The notes beneath the pieces were generated by a model. It worked only from the letters and a program-made list of their open reading frames with translations. It ran no database searches and was not told the DNA's origin. A DNA stretch of 64,000 nt, from NCBI GenBank assembly GCA_020638835.1, contig JACKHV010000001.1, positions 868,001 to 932,000 of the forward strand, given 5' to 3'. This document shows, piece by piece, positions 37,966 through 49,538 of the stretch. Origin of the DNA: Planctomycetota bacterium (lineage in GTDB: Bacteria; Planctomycetota; UBA1135; GCA-002686595). Every line of letters starts with the position of its first letter. Position 1 is the stretch's first letter. The translations under genes and the position numbers were made by a program.

Positions 37966-39368
37966 TGACCACCTTCCGCCCTGCATCCCTGCTCGCCGCC
38001 GCGCTGCTCGCATCGGTGACTGCGCACGCCGCGCAAGAGGACTCTTTCGAGCTGTACCGTCCGCTGCAAGCCGAAGCGGCGCGCTTCGAGCGCGAGTCCC
38101 GGCTGCGCGATCTCTTCGCCGAGGCGGGGGAGAGCGCGCGCGAAGCGGTGCTGCAGCTCTTCGAGGCCGACCGCGCGGCGAACCACGTCGCGTGGCTCCC
38201 CGCGCTGTCGACGTTGACCGCGGCCGAAGGCGTGCTCGTCGGGCGCGACGGCGGCGTGGGCCCCGACCTCGACGCGGACTTCCTCCACGCGCTCGACCTG
38301 CGTCCGGTGCCCGGACTCTTCGCCGTTCGCGATGGCGGCAAGGGGGAACCGATCACCGTGCACGTCGAGTCGCTCTACGAGACGCCGGTCCCGCGCGAGT
38401 TCGTGCTCGGGCTGGACTGGATCGCGCCGGACGGCAGCCGCTACCGCGCGCGCACCGAGGCGTTCACGGCTGACGCCTTCGGGGCGGGACTCGAGCTCTA
38501 CATCCGCCCGCCCGTCAGCGAGGCCTCGAGCTGGAAGCTCGCACCCACCTTGATCGTCGGCGAACGCGAGCTGCGCGCCGCCGGCGTGTCCGTGCCCTGC
38601 GTCGCCGCCTTCGACGACGCGCGCAACGTGCTCCAGGCCGGCGGTGACGGCTCGCGCACGGAACCGCACCGCGTTCTGTGGCACGACTGGACTCGGCTGC
38701 AGGATTTCGGCGTGCGCACGACCGCGGCGGCGGACCTCACCGAGCGCCTCGCGCACTTCGGCCTGCCGGGCGGAAGCGACTGGAACCACGCTTTCGGTTG
38801 GGTCTCATTCGGCGAAGGCGATGCGCTGGGAGCGTGGGGGATCACGCCGCGCGGTGAGGTGCGCGGTGCCGTGCTGATGCTCACCGACGGGCGCCGCGAC
38901 GAGTCCGCCGTCTTCGCCGGCGCGCTCGAATCGCGCTGGGCCAAGTTCGCCGAGGACCGGCACAGCTTCGTCGTCTCGCTCGCCTACACGGGAGACTCCG
39001 ACTGCCGCGCGCGCCTCGCGTCCGTGGTCGCCGCGCTGCACGATCAAGGCGTCGAAGGCATCACCTTCGTCGCTGCCGGCGACGCGGCCGTGCTGCTGCC
39101 CGCACAGCTGCGCGAGTTGCCGCCGAAGTCGGTGGGCCGCGTGCTCGTGCACTCCTCGCCGACGGTCGCGAAGGGCGTGCGGATGATGCTCGCCGCGCCC
39201 GTGCTCGGCCTCGCGCACGGACAGTCGACAGGCGCCGCGCAGCGCCAGGAACCGGACGAAGCCTCCGGCGAGTTCGAGCGCTGGTGGATCCGGCGACGCG
39301 GTCCCGCGATCCTGACCGAGCTCGAGGCCCCCGAGCTGCTCGGGCGCTGGATGGACGGAAGCCTCTGA
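37965..39368 (+). CDS. Exported protein of unknown function
   Basis: The 467-residue protein has a clear signal peptide (LLAAALLASVTAHAAQ). I do not recognise the mature domain. A helical N-terminal part (AEAARFERESRLRDLFAEAG) leads into a beta-rich central part (PITVHVESLYETPVPREFVLG). The C-terminal part looks like an alpha/beta hydrolase-style fold: AVLMLTDGRRDES, HSFVVSLAYTGD and VEGITFVAAGDAAVLL resemble strand-turn-helix units, but no Ser elbow is evident. It is coupled to the degenerate gluzincin gene before it. Confidence 0.65.
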   Translation: MTTFRPASLLAAALLASVTAHAAQEDSFELYRPLQAEAARFERESRLRDLFAEAGESAREAVLQLFEADRAANHVAWLPALSTLTAAEGVLVGRDGGVGPDLDADFLHALDLRPVPGLFAVRDGGKGEPITVHVESLYETPVPREFVLGLDWIAPDGSRYRARTEAFTADAFGAGLELYIRPPVSEASSWKLAPTLIVGERELRAAGVSVPCVAAFDDARNVLQAGGDGSRTEPHRVLWHDWTRLQDFGVRTTAAADLTERLAHFGLPGGSDWNHAFGWVSFGEGDALGAWGITPRGEVRGAVLMLTDGRRDESAVFAGALESRWAKFAEDRHSFVVSLAYTGDSDCRARLASVVAALHDQGVEGITFVAAGDAAVLLPAQLRELPPKSVGRVLVHSSPTVAKGVRMMLAAPVLGLAHGQSTGAAQRQEPDEASGEFERWWIRRRGPAILTELEAPELLGRWMDGSL

Positions 39369-39379
39369 TCACGAGCGGC

Positions 39380-41152
39380 GTGCGTTCCGCTCGCTTCACG
39401 GCTCCGATCCTCGCGCTGCTGCTGCTCTTCGCGCTGATCGTGCGCGAAGGTCCGCGGCCCGAGGGCGGCGCGCCGCCGCGTCCGGGCGTCGAGCGCTTCG
39501 TCGAGGCCGAGGGGGCTTGGAACCTGCGGCGCGTGCAGCTCGCGCTCGCCTCCGGGCGCGTCGCGCAGTTCGACCGCGCCGCGCGCTTCCCCTCGGGCGG
39601 CGACGTCGTCGACCCGCCGGTCTTCGTCGCGGCGCTCACCGGTGGGGCTTGGCTCTGGCTCGACGGCGCGACGGGTTCCGCCTCGGGAGCGCCGCTCGAC
39701 GAAGCCCGCCTCGCCGACGTGCTGCGCCACGTCGGTCCCTTGCTCGGTCTGCTGCTCGTGCTCGTAGCGCACCGCGCCGTCGCGCGACTCGGAGGCCCGT
39801 CGGCGAAGGTGCGCGCGCTCTCCGCCGCCGCGCAGCTCGCGATCGGCGCGCCCTTCGTGCTCGCGCTCGAGGCGGGACGCCTGCCGCTCGGTGCTTGGTC
39901 GGCACTGTTCTCGATCCTCGGTCTGAGCGTCGCGGTGCCGCTGCTGCGGCGCGAGGGGGAGCTGCTCGACCGCTTGCAGTCCGCCATGCTCGCGGGCCTC
40001 GTCCTCGGCGTGGGGCTCGCGAGCTCTCCGCTCGCGCTTGCCGCGATCGCACCGCTCGTCGTGCTGCTCGGCGTCGAGCTCTACGCGACCGCGGACGGCG
40101 AGGCGCGGCGCGCGCGTGCACGCGAAGCGCTCCTGCTGATCGTCTCGATCACGTGCGTCGCTGCGCTGCCGGCCGTCGGCGGTCCGTGGCAACAGCCGGG
40201 TCCGGACGGTCCCGTCGGCCGGTTCGCGCGCACGGCCCCGCTCGCGCTGCTGCTGGCCGCACTGCCGTTCGCGCCGGCCTTCTGGCCGCCGATCTCGCGA
40301 CGCCTCGAGGCGCGCGGGTCGACTCGGCGCGTCGCGACGCTCGCGCTGCTCGTCGCCGCCGTGTCGATCGTCGTGCTGGTGCCCGGGCTCCCGGCACCGC
40401 GCATGGTCGCGTTCCCGCCGGCGTGGGCGTTGCTCTTCGCCATCGCTTTCGTCTGCTGCCTGCGCGACCGACGCGGCGCGGGGCTGCGCGCGTGGTGCTG
40501 TGTGTTCCCGGTCGCGTGGGTCGCCGCGAGCCTGGACGAGCGCGGCGCGCTCTTCGCCGGCGTCGCGGGGACGGTGCTCGTCGCCGCCGCGATCTGGCCC
40601 GTCGGACGTCCGAGTCGGCGCTGGCTGCTCGCCGCGCTCGCGGCCGTGCTCGTCGCCGACCTCACGGGGTCGTGGATGTCGCGGCACGCGGCGGAAGCGC
40701 GCCGCGCGACCGACGCCCGCGTCGCGCACGCGCTGCGGGAACTGCGCACGAGCACTCCCAGCGCCGGACCGTGGAACTCGTCGCGTGCGGTGCTCGCGTG
40801 GTGCGTGGCGGCGCCGCCCGCCCTGGCGCCCGCGGTCCTCGTGCACGCGCGCCGACCGGTGCTCTCCGCGGGAGGCCGCGTCAGCGGCGGCGCGGACGAT
40901 CCGCGCGGCGAGGCCCTGTGGACCGTCGAAGACGCGGACGAGCTCCGCGACGTCGCGCGATCCCTCGGCGTGCGCGTGGTCTGTCTGCGCCCGACCGATG
41001 TGGACGACCTCGAGCGGCGCTACGACCGCGAGCTGCCGTTCTTGCACCGGCTGCTGGGCACCGAGACGCTCGGGCTCGACCGCGAACTCGTCGAGCCGTA
41101 CGACGAGGCGGGGCGCGCCGCGCTCGCCGTCGTGCGCCTCCACGTCGACTGA
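39380..41152 (+). CDS. Polytopic GT-C superfamily, STT3-like membrane protein
   Basis: The 590-residue protein has about eleven hydrophobic helices. Its first loop resembles oligosaccharyltransferase STT3/AglB/PglB: a helix, then GAWNLRRVQLALASGR, FDRAARFPSGGDVVDPPVF, then further helices. The WWDYG acceptor motif is not found and the first-loop acidic residue is shifted, so catalysis is doubtful. The C-terminal 90 residues are soluble. The GTG at 39380, 12 bases after the previous stop, is preferred; an ATG at 39284 would overlap the upstream gene. It may glycosylate or handle glycans at the inner membrane. Confidence 0.6.
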   Translation: MRSARFTAPILALLLLFALIVREGPRPEGGAPPRPGVERFVEAEGAWNLRRVQLALASGRVAQFDRAARFPSGGDVVDPPVFVAALTGGAWLWLDGATGSASGAPLDEARLADVLRHVGPLLGLLLVLVAHRAVARLGGPSAKVRALSAAAQLAIGAPFVLALEAGRLPLGAWSALFSILGLSVAVPLLRREGELLDRLQSAMLAGLVLGVGLASSPLALAAIAPLVVLLGVELYATADGEARRARAREALLLIVSITCVAALPAVGGPWQQPGPDGPVGRFARTAPLALLLAALPFAPAFWPPISRRLEARGSTRRVATLALLVAAVSIVVLVPGLPAPRMVAFPPAWALLFAIAFVCCLRDRRGAGLRAWCCVFPVAWVAASLDERGALFAGVAGTVLVAAAIWPVGRPSRRWLLAALAAVLVADLTGSWMSRHAAEARRATDARVAHALRELRTSTPSAGPWNSSRAVLAWCVAAPPALAPAVLVHARRPVLSAGGRVSGGADDPRGEALWTVEDADELRDVARSLGVRVVCLRPTDVDDLERRYDRELPFLHRLLGTETLGLDRELVEPYDEAGRAALAVVRLHVD

Positions 41153-41296
41153 CCGCGCCGCGGGATCTTCGCGTTAGGCGGGTGGTTCCCGGAGTGGTCT
41201 GCGACCCCCTCGATCGGGCGTTCCAACCCGCACCGGGGCTGTCCGGGACAGAGCCGTGCGTTTCGGGGGGCGCGAGCGCTAGATTCTGGGCGGCAC

Positions 41297-42136
41297 ATGG
41301 ACACCCGATCCCTCCACGAGCGCCTCGCCGGCAAGCTGAACATCCCCTCGCTGCCGGAGGTCATCGTTCGCCTGAACGAGCTGATCGATCGCGGCGACGT
41401 CCGCATGTCGGAGATCGGCGGACAGATCGCGCTCGACCCGCCGCTCGCCGCGAAGGCGCTGCGCATCGCGAACAGCGCCTACTTCGGCCTGCGCGTTCCC
41501 GTGGAGTCGATCGAGCACGCCGCGTCCGTGCTCGGCATGCGCTCGCTGAAGAGCATGGTCATGCAAGCGCTCGTGTTGGATCTCTTCCGCAACCTCGAGG
41601 ACATCCCGGACTTCGACCCGCGCGACGTGTGGAAGCGCTCCGTCGTCGCGTCGCGCGTGGCGATGGACCTGCCGCGGCGCAGCCTCGGCGGTGCGTCGTA
41701 CGAAGACCTGCAGCTGTGCGGCCTGCTGCACGACATCGGCGAGTTCGTGCTCGTCGACCACTTCGGCTCACGCTTCTCGAAGCTGCGCAAGAAGGTGGAG
41801 GCGACCGGCGAGGACGTCGTGGCCGCGGAGGAAGCGGTGCTCGGCATCAGCCACGTCGCCGTCGGCGCGCTCGTCGCGAAGCGCTGGAGCCTCCCCGAGA
41901 GCGCCGCGCGCGCGGCAGAGTTCCACCACGACCTGGACGGCGTCGCCGCGCAGGATCCGCTCGTCGCGCACGTCGCGTACTGCGACGCGATCGTGCACGC
42001 CGCGCGCCGCGACCTCGCGATCGAGGACCACGAACGGTGGATCCCCGCGGGCCCGCGCGAGCTGCTGGGCTACAAGGAGGCCGAGCTCGAACCCTGCCTT
42101 CGGCGCGCCCGCATGCTCTGGGGCAAGAGCGCCTGA
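41297..42136 (+). CDS. HDOD domain protein
   Basis: The 279-residue protein is an HDOD domain nearly throughout: IPSLPEVIVRLNELIDRGDV, IALDPPLAAKALRIANSAYFGL, SIEHAASVLGMRSLKSMVMQ, CGLLHDIGEFVL and a final EFHHDLDG-like helix (AEFHHDLDGVAAQ). The motif HDIGE keeps HD-like residues, but HDOD proteins usually lack phosphohydrolase activity and act as signalling modules. It lies 106 bases before hisS. No partner domain is fused. Confidence 0.88.
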   Translation: MDTRSLHERLAGKLNIPSLPEVIVRLNELIDRGDVRMSEIGGQIALDPPLAAKALRIANSAYFGLRVPVESIEHAASVLGMRSLKSMVMQALVLDLFRNLEDIPDFDPRDVWKRSVVASRVAMDLPRRSLGGASYEDLQLCGLLHDIGEFVLVDHFGSRFSKLRKKVEATGEDVVAAEEAVLGISHVAVGALVAKRWSLPESAARAAEFHHDLDGVAAQDPLVAHVAYCDAIVHAARRDLAIEDHERWIPAGPRELLGYKEAELEPCLRRARMLWGKSA

Positions 42137-42242
42137 CGCGCGAACCGCGCCGGCGAACAAGGGCGGGAGGCTCCGGTTTTCGGGGCGCACTCGCCGCGCC
42201 CGGCCCTATCATCCGGGCCCCGCGATCCCAGCGAGCCGAACC

Positions 42243-43583
42243 ATGTCCGAGAAGCGTCAGTTGATCCAGCCCCGCACCCTGAAGGGCTTCCGCGACTACC
42301 TGCCGACCGCGGCCATCCCGCGCGAGGCGATGATGGAGACCGCGCGCGGCGTGTTCCAGAGCTACGGCTTCGTGCCGATCGACACCCCGGCGCTCGAGTA
42401 CGAGGAGATCCTGACCGGCAAGGGCGGCGAGGAGTCGGACAAGCAGATGTTCCGCTTCGAGGACGCCGGCGGCCGCAAGGTCGCGATGCGCTTCGACCTC
42501 ACCGTGCCGCTCGCGCGCTACGTCGCGCAGTACGCCGGTGAACTCGGCACGCCCTTCAAGCGCTATCACATCGCGCCCGTCTGGCGCGGCGAGAACCCAC
42601 AGCGCGGTCGCTACCGCGAGTTCGTGCAGTGCGACTTCGACACGGTCGGCACGACGAGCATGACCGCCGACATCGAGACGGCGCTCGTCATCCACGACTT
42701 GCTCGTCGCGCTCGACGTGGGGGAGTTCACGATCCACCTGAACAATCGCAAGGTGCTCAGCGGCTTGCTCGAGCGGCTCGGACTGTCCGAGCGCTCGGCC
42801 GAAGTGCTGCGCGCGCTCGACAAGCTCGCCAAGATCGGCCCCGAGAAGGTCAGCGCGGAGCTGCAGAAGACCGCCGGTGCGTCGCCAGATCAGTGTGCGA
42901 AGGTCTTGGCGTTCGCGGCGCTCGAGGGCGACACCGAGGCGGTGATCGCGCAGCTCGAGCCGCTCGTCGCTGGATCCGAGATCGGTGAGCGCGGCGTCGC
43001 GGAGCTGCGCGAGCTGTTCGGCGGCCTCGCAGCCGCCGGCGTGACCGAGGGCCGCGCGCGCCTCGACGTCTCGATCGCGCGCGGACTCGACTACTACACC
43101 GGCACCGTCTACGAGACCTTCCTCGACGCACTGCCCGAGATCGGCAGCATCAGCTCCGGCGGTCGCTACGACGAGCTCGCGAACCTCTACACGAAGCAGG
43201 AGCTGCCGGGCGTCGGCGCCTCGCTCGGACTCGATCGCCTCTTCGGCGCGCTCGAACACCTCGGCAAGCTCCCGACGCGCAACACGACCGCGCGCATCCT
43301 CGTGCCCTTCTTCGCCGAGGACCGCCGCGACGACTACCTGCGCCTCGTCACCGCCCTGCGCCGCGAAGGCCTGGCCGTCGAGTTCTACCCCGACCCCAAG
43401 AAGCTCGGCGCGCAGCTCAAGTACGCCGACAAGCGCGGCCACGAGCTGGCCCTGATCCTCGGCGAGGACGAGTGGCGCTCGGGCACGGCGCAGGTGAAGC
43501 AGCTCGCGACGGGCGAGACCTCCACGCTCCCGATCGAGCCGATCGGCGCGCTGGCGGACGGGTTGCGCGGGATCTTGGGCTGA
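42243..43583 (+). CDS. hisS: Histidyl-tRNA synthetase
   Basis: The 446-residue class II synthetase has motif 1 around MMETARGVFQSYGFVPIDTP. Motif 2 is APVWRGENPQRGRYREF. The His-binding sequence is ARGLDYYTGTVYE, and motif 3 is GVGASLGLDRLF. The C-terminal anticodon-binding domain is ILVPFFAEDRR through LGEDEWRSGTAQVK. It charges tRNA-His. The ATG at 42243 matches the family N-terminus (LIQPRTLKGFRDYLP). Confidence 0.96.
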   Translation: MSEKRQLIQPRTLKGFRDYLPTAAIPREAMMETARGVFQSYGFVPIDTPALEYEEILTGKGGEESDKQMFRFEDAGGRKVAMRFDLTVPLARYVAQYAGELGTPFKRYHIAPVWRGENPQRGRYREFVQCDFDTVGTTSMTADIETALVIHDLLVALDVGEFTIHLNNRKVLSGLLERLGLSERSAEVLRALDKLAKIGPEKVSAELQKTAGASPDQCAKVLAFAALEGDTEAVIAQLEPLVAGSEIGERGVAELRELFGGLAAAGVTEGRARLDVSIARGLDYYTGTVYETFLDALPEIGSISSGGRYDELANLYTKQELPGVGASLGLDRLFGALEHLGKLPTRNTTARILVPFFAEDRRDDYLRLVTALRREGLAVEFYPDPKKLGAQLKYADKRGHELALILGEDEWRSGTAQVKQLATGETSTLPIEPIGALADGLRGILG

Positions 43584-43866
43584 GCGGGGACGAGGTCTCA
43601 GGTGGAGCGCGCGAGGGCGCTCTCCGAACGGGGTCAGCGCCCGCGTCGACCGGTCGTTCCACCCCAAGTCCCCGCGAGAACGCGGCTTGAGTGAGCGGCG
43701 CGGCGGGTCGCGAGAGCATGCAGTGGGGTGGATTCCATGCAAGGTGCGAGGGTGGCGGGTCGACTCGGTGCCCCGCTTCAAGCCACCGCGCCGCTCGCGT
43801 CGATGAGGGCAGGTCGGGCCGCACCCCCGCGGTCCTCCGATCGACAACCCCCCTCAGTCGAACCCG

Positions 43867-44157
43867 ATGATCACACCCGACCCCAAGGGCACGCACACGA
43901 GCGATCGTCGCCGTGCGCCGCGCCGCGAGACGAAGAGCCCGGTGAGCGTGCAGCTCACGACGACGCAGCTCGACGGCATCTCGGACAACCTCTCGAAGAC
44001 CGGCATCCTGTTCTTCACCGACGGCGACCTGCGCGTCACGGTGAGCGTCCAGGGCGAGGACGGCGAGACGAAGCAGTACACCGGACAGCTCGTGCGCTGC
44101 GAGCGCATCCAAGGCGGCCGGCGCGGGTGGGCCGTCGAGTTCGAAGATCCGAGTTGA
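43867..44157 (+). CDS. Small PilZ-domain protein
   Basis: The 96-residue protein has the c-di-GMP-binding RxxxR-type start (DRRRAPRRETKSPVSVQL) and the DxSxxG-like segment (GISDNLSKTGILF, with N in place of the first D-S spacing). It ends in a beta strand (GWAVEFEDPS). PilZ proteins sense c-di-GMP; here the second motif reads SDNLSKTG, close to consensus. It stands alone and ends before a two-way terminator. Confidence 0.8.
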   Translation: MITPDPKGTHTSDRRRAPRRETKSPVSVQLTTTQLDGISDNLSKTGILFFTDGDLRVTVSVQGEDGETKQYTGQLVRCERIQGGRRGWAVEFEDPS

Positions 44158-44193
44158 GCGCGTGCCGCGGGGGGCGGCGCGTACGCGAAGCGA

Positions 44194-44231
44194 GAAGAGG
44201 CCGCCGGGGCGTGTACCCCGGCGGCCTCTTC
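44194..44231. terminator. Bidirectional hairpin terminator between the PilZ gene and nuoN
   Basis: A perfect 16-bp stem (44194-44209 with 44216-44231, GAAGAGGCCGCCGGGG in the left arm) has a six-base loop. It lies between the convergent PilZ stop (44157) and nuoN stop (44249), so it should end the 13-kb nuo transcript. Confidence 0.8.
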
Positions 44232-44248
44232 GTTCGTGGGAGCAGGGA

Positions 44249-45681
44249 TCAGCGCATCAAGCCCAGGAAGAAGTCGGGCAGGACTCCGAGCCAGAGCACC
44301 ATCGCGACGCAGACCGCGGCCGCCGCTCCGCCGAGGCGCTTCGGTTCGCTGAGCTGCGCGGCGTCCTCGGTCTCGGCTTCCATCCACATCGCGATGATCA
44401 CGCGCAGGTAGTAACCGAGCGCGATCACCGAGAGCAGGATCGCGATCAGCGCGACGCCGACCATGTCCGCCTTCACGACGAGCGAGCTGAAGACGAAGTA
44501 CTTGCCGAGGAAGCCGCCGGTCGCCGGGATGCCGCCGAGCGACAGCATGAAGACCGTCATCGCGGCCGCGATGCCCGGGCGCCGCGAGCCGAGGCCCTTG
44601 ATCGAGTCGAGCGTCGTGGCCTCGTCGCCCTTCGACTCGAGCAGCGCGAGCAGGCCGAAGGCGCCGCCGGCCGAGAAGACGTAGGCGGCCATGTAGTAGA
44701 TCGCGGACTCCTCCGCGAGCTCGACGTCGCCGGACTTGAGGTAGCTGACGACGGCGAGCAGCAGGATGCCGGCGTGCGCGACGCCGGACAGCGCGAGCAT
44801 GCGCTTCAAGTCGCGCGAGACGAGCGCGCCGAGGTTGCCGATCGCGATCGTCAGCAGCGCGATCCACGCCAGCGAGCTCGCGGCGGCCGGCGGCAGCAGG
44901 AACGCCATGTTGAGCAGGAAGGCGAAGGCTGCGGCCTTCGTCCCCGTCGCCATGAAGGTCGTCACCGGCGTCGGAGCGCCCTGGTAGACGTCCGGGATCC
45001 AGAAGTGGAAGGGGAACACGCCGGCCTTGAAGAGCAGCGCGGACGCGATCAGCGCGAGGCCGATCAGCGAGAGCGAGTCGGAGGCGCCGACTTGGCTGAG
45101 CGTGGTGAGCGAGACCGAACCCGCGCCGGCGTAGACGAGCGCCGCGCCGTACAGGAACAGCGCCGAGCCGAAGGCGCCGAGCAAGAAGTACTTCAGGCCC
45201 GCCTCGACCGAGTCGTTGCGCGCACGACGGAAGCCGCACAGCGCGTAGAGCGGGACCGAGAGCAGCTCGAGGCCGATGAAGAAGGTGATCAGGTCGCCGG
45301 CGCCCGACATCAGCATCATGCCGAGCAGCGAGCTGAGCATGAGCACGTCGTGCTCGCCCTGGAAGGGCTTCTCGAGCGTGTAGTAGCCGCGGCCGAAGAC
45401 CCACGCGACGGCCGTGGCGGAGAGGAACACGAGTCCCCAGGCCGCCGCGGCTTGGTTCGCGATGTAGCTGCCGCCCAGCACCGGACCGGCCGGCTCGCCG
45501 AGGAGCTGAAGCTCGCCGAGGAAGGCGACCACCAGCGTGGCGACGAACAACACCGGCTTCAGCTTCGCCGCGCCGGGCAGGATCTCGGCGAGCAGCAGCA
45601 ACAGGATGCCGAGCGTGACGGCGACCATCGCGCCGATGCCGGCGAAGCTGCCGTGCAGCAGCGCTTCGAGTGCTTCGGGGG

Positions 45682-45685
<4 letters not shown>
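44249..45685 (-). CDS. nuoN: NADH-quinone oxidoreductase subunit N
   Basis: This 478-residue antiporter-like subunit of the complex I membrane arm has about 14 helices. Its proton-channel signature includes GLELLSVPLYALCGFRR, LLFKAGVFPFHFWIPDVYQG and LKRMLALSGVAHAGILLL, with the conserved Lys and Glu in the helices. It is the last gene of the operon; its ATG overlaps the nuoM stop. NuoN pumps protons as part of NADH oxidation. Confidence 0.95.
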
Positions 45686-47199
<1,514 letters not shown>

Positions 47200-47201
47200 G
47201 A

Positions 47202-49217
47202 TCAGTTGCCCCTCCAGAACCAGGTGAGCGCCAGGATCACGGCGGCGGCGCCGATCCACAGGCCGTAGCAGGAGACGGTGCCGTCGACGAGGCGCTTGCC
47301 GCGGCGGCCCAGGTCACTCGCCAGGCGGCCCGCGCCGTTGACGAGGCCGTCGATCGCGAACTGGTCGACGATCACGGCGATGACGAAGGCGAGCAGCTTG
47401 ACCGGTTGGACGATGACGCGCGAGTAGGTCGAGTCGATCGTCCAGGCGTCCATCAGCTTGGCGTGGGCGACGGGGAAGGCGCCTTGCACCGACTCGTCCA
47501 TCGCGAGGCCGCGCTTGTGGTCGTGGAAGCCCTTGTGCGCGAAAAAGAGCGCGACGCCGGAGCCGAGCGCGAGGAGGATCCACTCCCACAGCGCGCTGAG
47601 GTGCAGCGGCATGTGCATGTGAGTTTGCGCCGAGAGGATCTCGTTGCCCGGCAGCACGACCGGCTCGAGCCAGCCGTCCAGCAAGTGGTGCCAGAGACCG
47701 AACACGTGCGGCAGACCGAGCACCGCGCCGCCGACGATCGACAGCACCGCGAGCACCATCAGCGGGCCCGTCATGACGAGCGGCGACTCGTGCGGGTGCA
47801 CGTGCTTCGCGTCGAAGCGCTCTTCGCCGAAGAAGGTCAGCGCGACCATCCGCCAGGTGTAGTAGGCGGTGATCGCCGCCGTGACGACGCCGACCATCCA
47901 GAGCAGGTAGTTCGGGCCGCCCAGCGCGAAGTTCTTCGCGAGGATCTCGTCCTTCGAGAAGAAGCCCGACATCAGCGGCAGGCCGGAGAGCGCCGCCGCG
48001 CCGGCGACGAAGGTCACGAAGGTGCGCGGCATGTGTTTGCGCAGGCCGCCCATCTTGTGCATGTCCTGTTCCTCGTGCATGCCGTGGATCACCGATCCCG
48101 CGCCGAGGAAGAGCAGGGCCTTGAAGAAGGCGTGCGTGACGAGGTGGAAGATCGCGGCGCCCCAGGCTCCGGCGGCGATGCCGAGGAACATGTAGCCGAG
48201 CTGCGAGACGGTCGAGTAGGCGAGGACCTTCTTCAGGTCGCGTTGCACGAGCGCCGTCGTGCCGGCGATGAAGGCCGTCGCGGCGGCGATGCAGCCGATG
48301 AAGAGCAGCACGCCGGGCGACGCCGCGTAGAGCGGGTTCAGGCGGACGATCATGTAGACGCCCGAGGTGACCATCGTCGCGGCGTGGATCAGCGCGGAGA
48401 CCGGTGTCGGGCCGGCCATGGCGTCGGGCAGCCAGACGAAGAGCGGCAGCTGCGCGGACTTGCCGCACGCGCCGCCGAACAGCAGCAGCGCGGCGAGCGC
48501 CAGCATGCCGCCGTGCGCGTCGATCATCGCCGGCACCTGCGCTCCGATGTCCTGCATCTCGAGCGTGCCGAAGACCGAGATCAGGATGAACGATCCGACG
48601 AGGAAGAAGGCGTCGCCGATGCGGTTCACCACGAAGGCCTTCTGTCCCGCTTCGGCCGGCCAGCCCTTCTCGTACCAGAAGCCGATCAGCAGGTAGGAGC
48701 AGAGTCCGACGCCCTCCCAGCCGATGAACAGGCCCAGCAGGTTCGAGCTGAGCACGAGCATCAGCATCGCGAAGCAGAAGAGGTTCAGGTACGCGAAGAA
48801 CTTCGCGTAGCCCTTGTCGCCCTTCATGTAGCCCGCGGCGTAGACGTGGATCAGCAGGCCGACGCCGGTGACGACGAGCGTCATGACGGACGACAGGCGG
48901 TCGAGCCACATCGTCAGGTCGAAGTGCAGCGTGCCGACCGAGATCCAGGTCCAGGTCGAGCTGCGCAGCGACTCGATCGCGTCACCGTCCTTGGTGACGT
49001 TCTCGTCGCACGGGCAGATGGCGAGGAACGCGACGATCGAGAAGACCAGCGCGCCGGCCATCGCGGCCGAGGCGACCCAGGGAGCGAGGCCGGAGGGGCC
49101 GCTCGCGTCGGGGTTCGCCTTGCGCGCCTTCAGCGTCGCGAGGTGCAGGGCTCCGCAGATTCCGGCGCCCAGGAGCGGCAGCAGCGGGATCAACCAGAGG
49201 TAGGAGGCAACTTCCAC
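47202..49217 (-). CDS. nuoL: NADH-quinone oxidoreductase subunit L
   Basis: This 671-residue distal antiporter-like subunit has WLDRLSSVMTLVVTGVGLLI, FIGWEGVGLCSYLLIGFWY, KSAQLPLFVWLPDAMAGPTP and LKKVLAYSTVSQLGYMFLG. A long C-terminal extension contains the lateral amphipathic helix and a final membrane anchor (AAAVILALTWFW). It belongs to complex I and pumps protons. Gap of four bases to nuoK. Confidence 0.96.
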   Translation of the reverse strand: MEVASYLWLIPLLPLLGAGICGALHLATLKARKANPDASGPSGLAPWVASAAMAGALVFSIVAFLAICPCDENVTKDGDAIESLRSSTWTWISVGTLHFDLTMWLDRLSSVMTLVVTGVGLLIHVYAAGYMKGDKGYAKFFAYLNLFCFAMLMLVLSSNLLGLFIGWEGVGLCSYLLIGFWYEKGWPAEAGQKAFVVNRIGDAFFLVGSFILISVFGTLEMQDIGAQVPAMIDAHGGMLALAALLLFGGACGKSAQLPLFVWLPDAMAGPTPVSALIHAATMVTSGVYMIVRLNPLYAASPGVLLFIGCIAAATAFIAGTTALVQRDLKKVLAYSTVSQLGYMFLGIAAGAWGAAIFHLVTHAFFKALLFLGAGSVIHGMHEEQDMHKMGGLRKHMPRTFVTFVAGAAALSGLPLMSGFFSKDEILAKNFALGGPNYLLWMVGVVTAAITAYYTWRMVALTFFGEERFDAKHVHPHESPLVMTGPLMVLAVLSIVGGAVLGLPHVFGLWHHLLDGWLEPVVLPGNEILSAQTHMHMPLHLSALWEWILLALGSGVALFFAHKGFHDHKRGLAMDESVQGAFPVAHAKLMDAWTIDSTYSRVIVQPVKLLAFVIAVIVDQFAIDGLVNGAGRLASDLGRRGKRLVDGTVSCYGLWIGAAAVILALTWFWRGN

Positions 49218-49221
49218 GGGG

Positions 49222-49538
49222 TCAGTCTCCGAGCTCGTTGAGTTGGTCGAGCGAAACCGTCTGCTTGCGGCGGAACAGAGCGATGACGAGGGCGAGGCCG
49301 ACGCCGGCTTCGACGGCGGCCACCAGGATCACGAAGATCGCGAAGATCGGGCCGCTGAGCTCGGGCCTCGCGGCGGTCGAGTGCATGCGGCTGCCGGCGA
49401 GGAAGGTCAGGTTCGCCGCGTTGAGCATCAGCTCGACGCTGAGCAGCACCATGATCGAGTTGCGGCGGACGAAGAAGCCGCAGACTCCGATCGCGAACAG
49501 GATCGCGGCGAGGAACAGCAGGTGTTCGTTCGGGACGG

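Noticed and set aside
43584..43866. Possible repeat or promoter structure between hisS and the PilZ gene
   Set aside because: Only an 11-bp inverted pair (GAGCGGCGCGG near 43694 and its complement near 43787) and a short hairpin after hisS (43605-43622) are visible, which is expected by chance at this GC content.
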